Shown here in pieces: positions 8,584 through 17,371 of a stretch of DNA of 64,000 nt; the stretch's first letter is position 1; every line of letters begins with the position of its first letter. The notes beneath the pieces were generated by a model, which searched no databases, was not told where the DNA came from, and saw nothing but the letters and a program-made list of their open reading frames with translations. Both the position numbers and the translations under genes were made by a program. Source of the stretch: Phycisphaerae bacterium (GTDB taxonomy: Bacteria; Planctomycetota; Phycisphaerae; Sedimentisphaerales; Anaerobacaceae). Location of the stretch: positions 62,001-126,000 of the forward strand of contig JAAYBV010000067.1 in the NCBI GenBank assembly GCA_012744475.1. Reading direction: 5' to 3'.

Positions 8584-9027
8584 TCAGGTTGATTCTACCG
8601 GATCGGCTGACAATGCCACCGGCCTGGGTCCCCCGCGTGGTTCCTGCCTGGCATCCCTAAGACGGCTCACGGAAGAGACCTCGTCTGTGGATCTCGTGCT
8701 GTGACGAAGCGCCCGCAAGGCTTCCATCTTGTCCTCGGCATAGTCGAAAACGCTTTCCAGTCCCACCACGCGAAGGATGCATTTCGTCGCGAGAGCCACG
8801 TTGCAGAGCAGGAGTCTGCTCCCGCGTTCGACCTGCATTTGGCGCAGGAGCAGAAGGCCGCCGATGCCGGGAGAGGATATGATCTCCACACGAGACAGAT
8901 CGACGATGAGATGGGACGGCTCTCTCTCGGAGAGATGCTTGCGGAGCAACGCCAGCTCCGGCTGGACCCGGGGCTCGGCCGGGAGCGAGGCACACAGTAC
9001 ATCAGGTTCGATAGGCCAGGCATTCAT
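8584..9027 (-). CDS. STAS-domain protein (anti-sigma factor antagonist type)
   Basis: The N-terminal 100 residues form a STAS fold with the signature DLSRVEIISSPGIGGLLLL. The Ser within ISSPG is the position phosphorylated in SpoIIAA/RsbV-type antagonists. These proteins bind anti-sigma kinases to release a sigma factor or govern a partner switch. No cognate anti-sigma kinase is visible nearby. I chose ATG 9027 (MNAWPIEPDVL) over a TTG four codons upstream. A C-terminal extension of about 40 residues rich in Arg, Ser and Pro is unlike typical short STAS proteins. Gene spacing to the zinc-ribbon protein is 19 bp. Confidence 0.78.
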   Translation of the reverse strand: MNAWPIEPDVLCASLPAEPRVQPELALLRKHLSEREPSHLIVDLSRVEIISSPGIGGLLLLRQMQVERGSRLLLCNVALATKCILRVVGLESVFDYAEDKMEALRALRHSTRSTDEVSSVSRLRDARQEPRGGPRPVALSADPVEST

Positions 9028-9395
9028 GGGCAATACCAAAGGTCTTCGTATTCACGGTCACTGCACGTCCTGTGCTGTCTATCGGACATGCGGGGCAGCA
9101 GGCTTAGCAACAAGGGGAAAAAAGCCATAGGCTTGGCACGTGCCCCTCAGCGCGCTCCAGCAGGACAGACCGGCGCACATGGGTCCGAGCCATCGGACAG
9201 GGCTGGAAAGCACCGATAATACATGGCGTCCCCTTCATGAGACGGGGCCGCCCGGGCGGGACAGGAGGCCGTACACGCACGCCTGCAAACCACGCCCAAA
9301 GAATCATCGGTTTGGGTTTAGTTACATCCCCTTCTTGCCGAAAATACCGCTATGAATGGGTCGGCATTATTGGTCCGCCAATTGGGGAAATACAG
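9028..9395. other. Intergenic stretch before the repeat protein
   Basis: These 368 bp separate divergent genes. I see no clear promoter, RNA gene or protein here. An open frame upstream of 9396 encodes only Arg/Gly/Pro-rich sequence and is not convincing. Confidence 0.4.
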
Positions 9396-12035
9396 ATGAC
9401 TCCGACAAGAAACGTCGATCGAGAGGTTCACCTCGCCGATATTCTCCTCAAGAGCCAGGCCGCTCTCGAAGAAGTACGTCGCTACTACAAGTTTGACCGT
9501 CATGCGCATGTGTTTCCTGAGAAGATGTACTTCCTTCTCTCGCATTGTGCGCACCTGTTGTTCTCTCTGTGGTTGACAGAGAAGGAATCCCCATCCGGCA
9601 TCTTCACGTTCAACGCCCATCTGGATGCCCTCGCATCTGAACTCGACTTCGAAGCGCTGCGGTACGTGGATTACAAGAGGCGGACCCTCCATGCCAATGC
9701 GTACGAGGAGCACCTCAAGAATGAGCCGAACTGGTTCAAGTTCTGGCTCAAGGCCCTGCAAGGGTGTGAGGGAGGCCCGCCACTGGACAGCGACGCGTTC
9801 GCACAGCAGGTGCTCACGTATGTGAACAATCCGGAGTTTCTGGAAGGGACCGTCTCCAGGAACGATCGAAAGGCGTTTGCGAACCTCATGAAGACCGATG
9901 CGGGAGCCCGCCTCCTCCACCGCTCCAGCCTGATCCTTGAGGACATGATATCGGCCATCGTACTCCAGTTTGCCAGCTTGGACGCCGGTCTTCATGCGAC
10001 CGAACACATCGCGGCGCTGGTCTGCGTGCTGCGGCAGGCTCGCCTGATCATCGTCAATGAAATCCCCGCCCAAGGCCCGTACGTGCTGTTCTCCAGCAAG
10101 GCTTGGGGGGAGCCGACGTTGCTCCGGGTGCATCCGGGCCAGACTCTCGGCCGTCTCAGGGTCGTCCCCAAACGGGACGGAGGAGGCATCGTCTGCAACT
10201 TCAAATGGACGGCGGGTTCCCAGATCAAGAAGAGGTCGTGGACCCGAGCGACGTCGGCACTGCCGCATCCCTATGAAGAAGAACTCCTCCACACATGGCC
10301 ACGGGATACCTCGACACCCCTCAACTCGTCGAAGCCTCCCTGCGAGGCGGAGCCCTGTTGGCTGGTGCAGCGTGCGGAAGCCAGTCGCCTCAAGGCGATC
10401 TTTCGGCACATCGAGGCCGTGCAGAAATCGCTGTCGGGCAATCCGCGTTGCGCCGGCCTGCTCGGCGACATTGAGGATATCTTCATGGACCGGCACATGG
10501 GCGAGGAGGTGTTGCGGCTCGAGTGGACCTATTTTGACAGGTTGGACCAGTTATTGACCAAGCTCCAATCCGCGTATCGCGAGGCGAGGATCCTGGGAGG
10601 CAAGAACCCCGGCCAGGAGATCATTGACGCCATGTGGCCGGTACAACGTTCCGGCGACGGGCAAGCCAGGTTGTCCGACGTGCCGACGGCGCGATCACCA
10701 AGAACCCCGCTACAACCCCGGTCCGTGAAATGGACCCAGACCGTGCCAGTTGAGAACCACGCATCTCAGGACCAGAATACTCCGCCCGAACAACGTACCG
10801 CCGACACAGCCGTTCACGCGCCGGCGCCGCAGCGCGCCAGTTCAGGCACGACACAGGCTCCTGTGGTCCCGTCCGTACCAGATACTCCCCACAACCGGCG
10901 GACAGCGGACGACACGCACCAGGCTGACATTGCGTGCGCGGTAGCGAAACCCGATGACCACAGCACTCCGAAGCCTGCGGGAGAGAGTCTGCCGCCCGGG
11001 CATCAGGAAGACCGCCGCCCTTGCGCGGACGGGCGTCCGGACAGCGAACAAGGCCAAGAGCCGCAGTCCGAGCAGGGCGCTGACGAGGCGTCTTCGGCAG
11101 TAGAGTCGTGGCGGGATGAGGATCACAGCGAGAACGTGCCGACCCAGTGCGAGGTCGAACTGAGCCAGGAGCCGCAATCCGAGCAGGGCGCTGACGAGGC
11201 GCCTTCGGCACTGGAGTCGTGGCGGGATGAGGATCACAGCGAGAACGTGCCGACCCAATGCGAGGTCGAACTGAGCCAGGAGCCGCAGTCCGAGCAAGAC
11301 ACAGAGGAGGCACCGTCAGCAGTGGAGTCGCACCAGGACGAGGATCAGAACGGGAATGTGCCGACCCAATGCGAAGTCGAACTGAGCCAGGAGCCGCAAT
11401 CCGAGCAAGACGCTGACGAGGCGCCTTCGGCAGTAGAGTCGTGGCGGGATGAGGATCACAACGAGAACGTGCCGACCCAATGCGAGGTCAGCGGCCCGCC
11501 ACTCAACCAAGACTTGTCGAAAAGTCCCCAGACCAAAGACCAGGCCGTTGGCGAAACAACAGAGCCCAAGGAAGAGGAACCGGCCGATTCCCATTCAGAG
11601 CCACAAGTGGTAAAAGAGCCCTGTCACACATACTTCCAAGGGCTCGCAACGAAGGGAACTGTTACGTCAGCGGCGACGCCGAGTTTGCAGACCTCAGGCA
11701 CGCGGCTGGTGCTGCCGCGGCCAAGACCGAACACGAAGGCGGATCAGATCGGCGCTCAGCGGCAATTGCTGACCAGACTGATCGAGCACCACGGGTCTCC
11801 CACGGTTTCAGGCGATGGACTACCCCTGTCCCGCCGGAAGATGGAAGAAGAACTGGGCTGGAAGCCGGCAGAGGTCCAACGTACGATGACAGATATCTTC
11901 GGAAACAGGCCGTTCACGGTGTATAAGCAGAAGTGCAGCGAGGGCACCATCGGCGATTTCCTCGATGCCTGGGCGCAAGACCACTCGAACGGTCAAGTGG
12001 CTGTTTCACCGAACCTCGTCGCGGAGTCAGTCTGA
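9396..12035 (+). CDS. Unrecognised large protein with four 37-residue repeats and C-terminal winged-helix-like region
   Basis: The protein has about 879 residues and I cannot place it in a family. The N-terminal 420 residues look globular and mainly helical (LSHCAHLLFSLWLTEKE, LILEDMISAIVLQFASLDAG). Residues about 430-555 are Pro/Thr/Gln-rich and probably disordered. Four acidic 37-residue repeats follow (core QEPQSEQGADEAPSAVES, then WRDEDHSENVPTQCEVELS), encoded by 111-bp tandem repeats. The last 90 residues contain a candidate DNA-binding winged helix (LLTRLIEHHGSPTVSG, LSRRKMEEELGWKPAEVQRT). I chose ATG 9396; the open frame further upstream is compositionally odd. A smaller basic gene follows on the same strand. 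A DNA-associated scaffold is one inference; confidence is in the gene, not the role. Confidence 0.75.
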   Translation: MTPTRNVDREVHLADILLKSQAALEEVRRYYKFDRHAHVFPEKMYFLLSHCAHLLFSLWLTEKESPSGIFTFNAHLDALASELDFEALRYVDYKRRTLHANAYEEHLKNEPNWFKFWLKALQGCEGGPPLDSDAFAQQVLTYVNNPEFLEGTVSRNDRKAFANLMKTDAGARLLHRSSLILEDMISAIVLQFASLDAGLHATEHIAALVCVLRQARLIIVNEIPAQGPYVLFSSKAWGEPTLLRVHPGQTLGRLRVVPKRDGGGIVCNFKWTAGSQIKKRSWTRATSALPHPYEEELLHTWPRDTSTPLNSSKPPCEAEPCWLVQRAEASRLKAIFRHIEAVQKSLSGNPRCAGLLGDIEDIFMDRHMGEEVLRLEWTYFDRLDQLLTKLQSAYREARILGGKNPGQEIIDAMWPVQRSGDGQARLSDVPTARSPRTPLQPRSVKWTQTVPVENHASQDQNTPPEQRTADTAVHAPAPQRASSGTTQAPVVPSVPDTPHNRRTADDTHQADIACAVAKPDDHSTPKPAGESLPPGHQEDRRPCADGRPDSEQGQEPQSEQGADEASSAVESWRDEDHSENVPTQCEVELSQEPQSEQGADEAPSALESWRDEDHSENVPTQCEVELSQEPQSEQDTEEAPSAVESHQDEDQNGNVPTQCEVELSQEPQSEQDADEAPSAVESWRDEDHNENVPTQCEVSGPPLNQDLSKSPQTKDQAVGETTEPKEEEPADSHSEPQVVKEPCHTYFQGLATKGTVTSAATPSLQTSGTRLVLPRPRPNTKADQIGAQRQLLTRLIEHHGSPTVSGDGLPLSRRKMEEELGWKPAEVQRTMTDIFGNRPFTVYKQKCSEGTIGDFLDAWAQDHSNGQVAVSPNLVAESV
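11058..11501 (+). repeat. Four in-frame 111-bp tandem repeats
   Basis: Units begin at 11058, 11169, 11280 and 11391, exactly 111 bp apart, each encoding 37 residues starting EPQSEQ. Units 1, 2 and 4 are nearly identical while unit 3 has more changes (SHQDEDQNGN). The last dozen bases of unit 4 diverge. The acidic repeats keep the reading frame. Confidence 0.93.
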
Positions 12036-12248
12036 CCCGGGCAGCCCGCATATCTGTGTTCCGGCGGCCCGGAGCAGGATGGATGGCGCCTGTGAATATC
12101 GGACGGGTGAGAATACGTAGTCTCCACAACGGCTCCTGCGCACGATTAGTTGGTAGAATCTATATGGGGGAAGGCTTCAACAGCCCGTTCAAGGAAGCTG
12201 ACGCATGGACAAACGCGGACACAGCCGTGTCCCGGAGAAGGAGGAGCT

Positions 12249-12806
12249 ATGGAATTGCTTGACATTCTGGCCAAGCCCATTCAGGTGGTCAAAGACATCC
12301 TCGATCTGGAACCAGATCTAGAATCGACGTCCTTGGCCAGTCAATTCGTAGCCGTCAAACAGCAGTTGGCCGAGATCCAGAGATGTCTGGACGAGAGCCG
12401 CCGAATATCCCGGGAAAAGGACATCATCATCAGCGAACTCCAGAAGACAATGGCGGCACACCCGCCGGCCGAGCCAGCCGAAGACCTGAGGCTGCCTGCG
12501 ACACCCCGAGGTCCAGACCCAAGCCATGAGGCGCAGGCATGGCCCACAGAGATCGGAACAGGTGCTCTGGATCCGCCGGCTCGTGCCACAGACACACTGG
12601 AGCTGCTGACAGAGAAAGGCACGACGAGCACGCACCGTCCTGCCCAAACGGTCCCAAAGAAATGCGGCACGGCAAGACAGGTCCGTGCCAGGCGGCAGAA
12701 ACGTTCGCAGAGCGGCGCCAAGATGGCCCAGCCGGAAAAGGCCAAGCGGACGGGCACGCGCGTCACGCCCAAGAGAACCGCACCGAAGTCCGGCCGCTCA
12801 TCCTGA
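12249..12806 (+). CDS. Small coiled-coil protein with basic histone-like tail
   Basis: The protein has 185 residues and starts MELLDILAKPIQVVKDIL after an excellent AAGGAGGAG ribosome site. Residues about 35-75 form a likely coiled coil (VAVKQQLAEIQRCLDESRRI, IIISELQKTMAA). A Pro-rich linker follows, and the last 55 residues are strongly basic (VRARRQKRSQSGAKMAQPEK, KRTGTRVTPKRTAPKSGRSS), like histone H1 or AlgP tails that bind nucleic acid. It follows the large repeat protein by 213 bp on the same strand, so the two may act together. No named family is recognised. Confidence 0.7.
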   Translation: MELLDILAKPIQVVKDILDLEPDLESTSLASQFVAVKQQLAEIQRCLDESRRISREKDIIISELQKTMAAHPPAEPAEDLRLPATPRGPDPSHEAQAWPTEIGTGALDPPARATDTLELLTEKGTTSTHRPAQTVPKKCGTARQVRARRQKRSQSGAKMAQPEKAKRTGTRVTPKRTAPKSGRSS

Positions 12807-12931
12807 CGAACGGTTCGTGACGGAATTGGACGCTGGCATGGCTTCGGAGGATTGCAGGGCCCCGATTCAGTGGCTTGGTACATCCACATGAGAGCACATC
12901 CTCACGAGTGGATCTGTGCCGCAAAGCGGGA

Positions 12932-13309
12932 CTACTCAGGATCGCTGCTGCAGAGGGAATTAAGGGTCGAGACCTCGGCAGGTCGCAGCGGCAGGGGCAC
13001 ATCGAATTCCATGGCAATCCGATGCGTTCCGCACTCGCCGTTTTCGACCCGGCAGACGCGGCCGGTCCGCGTCATATTGACCGTTGCCGTCGGATCGTCC
13101 CCCTCAAACCGGGGAATACCGAAGCGAACCGTCAGATGCTGGCCTTTGCGCGGGCAGCGGTCGTTCGGCCCACAACTGAACCCAATGCCGCCGCTGGAGA
13201 CGTCGTTCATCAGTCCCTGACACAGCGTCTCGGCAAAATCCTCGCTGAACCAGACCGGCCACTGATAGCCCAATCTCGTTTCCTGCCGGCGCTCGTTGCT
13301 CTGATCCAT
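12932..13309 (-). CDS. PilZ-domain protein (probable c-di-GMP receptor)
   Basis: This 125-residue single-domain protein shows both c-di-GMP-binding motifs of PilZ: an RxxxR element near the N-terminus (RRQETRLGYQWPV) and D-x-S-x-x-G (DVSSGGIGF). PilZ proteins bind cyclic di-GMP and adjust motility, exopolysaccharide or transcription. I chose ATG 13309, preceded by GGAG, over an upstream TTG. It stands alone, leftward, between unrelated genes; its output partner is unknown. Confidence 0.85.
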   Translation of the reverse strand: MDQSNERRQETRLGYQWPVWFSEDFAETLCQGLMNDVSSGGIGFSCGPNDRCPRKGQHLTVRFGIPRFEGDDPTATVNMTRTGRVCRVENGECGTHRIAMEFDVPLPLRPAEVSTLNSLCSSDPE

Positions 13310-13590
13310 CTGGCGTATCTCCAAGTAGGTCGTGGTTCATCCTGTACAGTCGTCCGATTCCCTTGCCGACTTTATCGCAGAAGGACCGCCCGAGCAAATG
13401 GCTACTGAGCCATCCGGGCATCGTCCTGGTCAAGGACGTGCAACTGGGACGCCGTTCAAAGTATGGCTAATCTGGAACCGATTGCCCACCCGTTCGCCTT
13501 CGAATCAGGATGCCCGCGTCGTATTGCGGCAAAATCCTCCCGGATCGGCCGAGCGACCGATAACATATCCTGATTCACGGCGTGCGTTCA

Positions 13591-15699
13591 TCACGTGGGA
13601 CGCGTTCGTGGGCGGAACCGGCGCGTCCCGCGTTCGGCCGACCGCACTGCCGCCACGGCATCCTCGTAGAATGCCTTTTGTGCGCGCACCGCCCGGCCCT
13701 TCCGGGCAACGCGACGATACCGCCCGTCACGGAGCAGCTCCCACGCCTTGACGTTGTCCTTGAAGAGGATTTTGAGAATGCCGACAAGACGCCGACGGAT
13801 TCTCCCATCCCGGACGGGAAACAGCAGTTCAAGCCGCCGGTCGAGATTCCGTCGCATCCAGTCGGCGCTGCTGAGATAGACTTCCTCGTGGCCCCCGTTG
13901 GCGAAGTAGAAGATCCGGGCGTGTTCGAGATAGCGGTCCACGATCGAGCGCACGCCTATCCGCTCGGAGATCCCTTTGATCCCAGGCCGCAAGCAACAGA
14001 TCCCGCGGATATTGAGCATGACATCTGCTCCCGCCTGGCTGGCCTCGTACAAAGCCCGGCAGACGTCCTGGTCCTCCAGCGAGTTGATCTTGGCCATGAT
14101 CAGGCCCGGGTGGTCGGGCGTCGAGACCTGGATCTCCCGCTTGATCAGATCCTTAAGTCTCGTACGCAGGTCGGTAGGCGCGATGACCAGTTGCTGCCAC
14201 TCGACCGCCTCGGACAGACCGGTGAGCAGGTTGAAGAACGCCGCAACATCCGACACCAGTTCACCGTCACAGGTCATCAAGCCGATGTCTGAGTATAGCC
14301 TGGCGGTCCGGTCGTTGTAGTTGCCCGTGCTCAGGTGAACGTAGCGACGCAGGCGCCCCGCCTCTCGACGGATCACGAGCAGCGCCTTGGCATGGGTCTT
14401 GAAGCCCGCGATACCATAGATCACATGGCATCCGGCGTCTTCCAACTGCCTCGCCCAGTTGACGTTCCTTGTCTCATCGAAACGGGCCTTCAGTTCCACC
14501 AGGACGGTCACCTCCTTGCCGTTCTCGGCGGCTCGGGCCAGGGCACGGACAACGGGCGAATCTCCGCTCGTCCGGTAGAGGGTCTGCTTGATCGCCAACA
14601 CCGCGGGATCGTCGGCCGCATTCTGCACCATCTCAACGACCGGATCGAACCGCTCATACGGATGAAACAGCATGACGTCGCGCTCCCGGATCGCCGGCCA
14701 TAGCTCCTCCGCCCCGATCAGGTCCGCCGGCTCTTGGGGAAACCAGTCGCCGGCGCGAAGCCCTTGTACCGGCGGGATGTCAATCAACTGCATCAATGCC
14801 CGCGCATCGAGCAGACCGTCGATCTCGTAGATGTCGTGGTGAAGCAGTCGCAGCGTCGAGCTGAGCCACTGCCTGATGCGAGGATCGGGTCGGACGCTGA
14901 TCTCCAGTCGGACCACGCCACGGTGCTTCCGGGCATGCACGGCGTCCCGCACCATACTGAGCAGGTCCGCCGCCTCGTCTTCCTGAATGGCCACATCGGC
15001 GTCGCGCGTGATACGGAAGACCGCCTCCCTGCCGATCCGGCATCCGCCGAACATGGCCCGCGCATTGTCGAGGATGATCTCCTCCAAGGGGGCAACATAG
15101 ACGCCCTGCTCGGCCGGGATGTTCACGAAACGGGGAAGCGAGCCCGGCACAGGGATGACCACGAGTTTTTGCGGCGACGGATTCGTCCGAGATGCGGACA
15201 CCAGCACCGCCACGAACAGTTGCAAGCCGGGCAGCAACGGGCACGGATCGAGATCCTGGACGGCCAGCGGCGTCAGCACCGGCAACACCTCCGAAGCGAA
15301 GAAGCCGGCCAGGAACTGACGCTGCGTGGGCGTCCAATCCTGACGCCGGACGAGGTGAAAACCGTAAGGTTTCAACTCTGCGAGCGCATCGGCAATCGCG
15401 ACCGCCTGTTGCGTCACCATCTCGTGGACTTTGCCGCTGATGAAGAGCAGTTGTTGGGACGGCGTCAGACCGCTGGGGTCCCTCTTCCGCACGCCCGCCG
15501 CCTTCTGCTGCTTGAGGCCGGCCACGCGGATCATGAAGAACTCATCGAGATTGGAGCTGACGATGGACAGGAACTTCAGCCGCTCGCCCAATGGCACAAT
15601 CTCCGAGCGTCCCTCCTGGAGGACCCGGTCGTTGAATTCCAGCCAGCTCAGCTCTCGATTGATGAACAGGTCCGGAGATTTCAGGTCTTTCTTTCCCAT
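13591..15699 (-). CDS. ppk1: Polyphosphate kinase 1
   Basis: Ppk1 makes inorganic polyphosphate from ATP and also works in reverse. The 702-residue length is normal. Family landmarks are visible: the N-terminal NRELSWLEFNDRVL, FHPYERFDPVVEMVQNA, IKQTLYRTSGDSPVV, and the phosphorylated histidine in GFKTHAKALLV at about residue 436, matching the E. coli His435 position. RYVHLSTGNYNDRTARLY follows. The C-terminus carries a basic tail of about 25 residues. It is the last gene of a six-gene leftward cluster and begins 31 bp after the Ppx/GppA gene, an arrangement consistent with co-transcription of synthesis and hydrolysis. Confidence 0.97.
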   Translation of the reverse strand: MGKKDLKSPDLFINRELSWLEFNDRVLQEGRSEIVPLGERLKFLSIVSSNLDEFFMIRVAGLKQQKAAGVRKRDPSGLTPSQQLLFISGKVHEMVTQQAVAIADALAELKPYGFHLVRRQDWTPTQRQFLAGFFASEVLPVLTPLAVQDLDPCPLLPGLQLFVAVLVSASRTNPSPQKLVVIPVPGSLPRFVNIPAEQGVYVAPLEEIILDNARAMFGGCRIGREAVFRITRDADVAIQEDEAADLLSMVRDAVHARKHRGVVRLEISVRPDPRIRQWLSSTLRLLHHDIYEIDGLLDARALMQLIDIPPVQGLRAGDWFPQEPADLIGAEELWPAIRERDVMLFHPYERFDPVVEMVQNAADDPAVLAIKQTLYRTSGDSPVVRALARAAENGKEVTVLVELKARFDETRNVNWARQLEDAGCHVIYGIAGFKTHAKALLVIRREAGRLRRYVHLSTGNYNDRTARLYSDIGLMTCDGELVSDVAAFFNLLTGLSEAVEWQQLVIAPTDLRTRLKDLIKREIQVSTPDHPGLIMAKINSLEDQDVCRALYEASQAGADVMLNIRGICCLRPGIKGISERIGVRSIVDRYLEHARIFYFANGGHEEVYLSSADWMRRNLDRRLELLFPVRDGRIRRRLVGILKILFKDNVKAWELLRDGRYRRVARKGRAVRAQKAFYEDAVAAVRSAERGTRRFRPRTRPT

Positions 15700-15730
15700 G
15701 GCGCCCTTCTACAGGATTCGTGCGGGACGG

Positions 15731-17302
15731 TTACGGCCGGCCCGTCTCTTCCAGCCGGACCTCCAGTCCGTAGATATCCAGCATCATGTCCCCTACCTCG
15801 GCCAGAGCACGCCGTTCGAGCGTGAAATCGCCACCGGCCCTGACGGAGATGATCAGACTGCTGCCGTCGATTCGTGACTGGAGCTTCTGGATCTGCTGCG
15901 TCCGGCTGCTGTCCAGCGACTCGGCGACGCGCAGCAGCGACGCCAGCTTGTTCACGATCATCCGCCGCTCGCGCGGCAGGGAAATGTAGTCCAGGTGCGA
16001 CGGCTTCGGCCGGCTGCGACGATGGTAGCGCGCCACGTTGGCCACCACCGCCAGTTCGTCCTGGGTCAATCCGACAATCTCCGAGTTGGCGATCAGGTAG
16101 AAGCTATGCTTGTGGTGCGCCCGACTGGCCACAAAGGTCCCGACCTCGTGCAGGATGGCCGCCACTTCCAGCAGGAACCGGTGACGTTCCCCCAATCGAT
16201 GCTCGCCTGCCAACTGGTCGAACAGTTGCACCGCCAGGCGGCGCGTTTGCTCCGCGTGACCGGCGTCCACCTGATATTTCTGCGCGATGCTTCGGGCCGA
16301 CTGAATGATCTCTCGATAGGCCGAGTCGTCCGCTTTCCCCGCCGCGCTGCGCGCCAGGTCCAGGAGCAGACCGTCGCGCACGGACACATCCGACACGATC
16401 ATCCGGTCGGCCCGTGTGGTCTCCAGCAGAACCTGATGGACCAGCAGAGCCGGCATGATGGTCTCGGCATCGGTATACGGGATCTTGTAGGATCGCGCCA
16501 GCTCATCGGCCGTTTGAAGTCGGCAGCGATCGATCAGCTTGCCCAGAGCCTTCGAAGAAACCGCTACGAGGTCTTCTGTCTTCAGGGGTTTGCCCACCTG
16601 CGCGGCCGCCCATCGGGCATCTCCGCCGACTGCGATGAAGGTCTGCACGCTCCTGAGCGGCAGAAGACTGCGGAAGGCCGCGATCGCGCTGGTAATCTGA
16701 TGCTGAATCAGACGAGCGGCCTGGTCGGCGCGTTCCGTCGTGGTGGCCAGCACTTCCTGCATTCGAACCGAGCCGGTGGGAAGGCTCTGCGATGCCGTGA
16801 TTTCTCCATGGCTCAGCACATTCAAAACGGTGCTTCCGCCACCCACCTCCACGACCAGGGCCTTGCCCCTTCGCAACAGCTTCTCCCCCAGGGCCTGGCG
16901 TACCGCCAAGACGGTCAGCCGTCCTTCCTCCGTCACGCTGATCACCGACACTTCGAGCCCGGCGGCCATCAGGGCGCGGTCGACGAAGGTGTCGCCGTTG
17001 GCCGCTTCGCGCACAGCGCTGGTGGCCACCGCACGAACTCGATGAACGCCGTAGGTATTCAGGACGTGCCGGTAGTCACGCAGAATGCCAACGGCGCTGC
17101 GCATCGTCTCGGCCCGGATCCGTCCGGTGCGGAAAACGTCCTGCCCGAGACGCACCGCCCGGCGAAGACGTTCGACGATCTCGAGCCTGCCGTCCGGCAA
17201 CGCCTGCCCGATCATCATGCGGATGGAATTCGACCCGATGTCGATGACCGCCATCGTCTCGGCTGACTTGACCGTCTTGTGCTTCTTGTCTTTCGTCGGC
17301 AT
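15731..17302 (-). CDS. ppx: Ppx/GppA phosphatase with C-terminal HD-type domain
   Basis: This 523-residue enzyme is expected to hydrolyse polyphosphate and/or pppGpp. The N-terminal ASKHA-fold ATPase-like domain shows DIGSNSIRMMIG (residues 21-32) and the second phosphate loop EVGGGSTVLNV. The C-terminal part, from about residue 315, is the HD-like domain typical of long Ppx proteins, although the metal motif reads ILHEVG rather than HD (AAILHEVGTF). The same C-terminal module, with a canonical HD, appears in two other genes of this cluster. It sits between ppk1 (31 bp) and the phosphoesterase-HD gene (69 bp), on the same strand. Confidence 0.93.
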   Translation of the reverse strand: MPTKDKKHKTVKSAETMAVIDIGSNSIRMMIGQALPDGRLEIVERLRRAVRLGQDVFRTGRIRAETMRSAVGILRDYRHVLNTYGVHRVRAVATSAVREAANGDTFVDRALMAAGLEVSVISVTEEGRLTVLAVRQALGEKLLRRGKALVVEVGGGSTVLNVLSHGEITASQSLPTGSVRMQEVLATTTERADQAARLIQHQITSAIAAFRSLLPLRSVQTFIAVGGDARWAAAQVGKPLKTEDLVAVSSKALGKLIDRCRLQTADELARSYKIPYTDAETIMPALLVHQVLLETTRADRMIVSDVSVRDGLLLDLARSAAGKADDSAYREIIQSARSIAQKYQVDAGHAEQTRRLAVQLFDQLAGEHRLGERHRFLLEVAAILHEVGTFVASRAHHKHSFYLIANSEIVGLTQDELAVVANVARYHRRSRPKPSHLDYISLPRERRMIVNKLASLLRVAESLDSSRTQQIQKLQSRIDGSSLIISVRAGGDFTLERRALAEVGDMMLDIYGLEVRLEETGRP

Positions 17303-17371
17303 ATTCGTGCTGCTTTGTCAGAACACAGGGCCTTCCGCGCTGACAGTCCCGGCAACGACGCCCCTGCTGCG

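Noticed and set aside
9090-9150. Possible riboswitch-like hairpins upstream of the repeat protein
   Set aside because: Short AGCC/GGCT pairings only; no match to c-di-GMP, SAM or cobalamin patterns that I know.
9237-9395. N-terminal extension of the repeat protein
   Set aside because: The 53 codons are Arg/Gly/Pro-rich with no ribosome site; the ATG at 9396 gives a more natural start.
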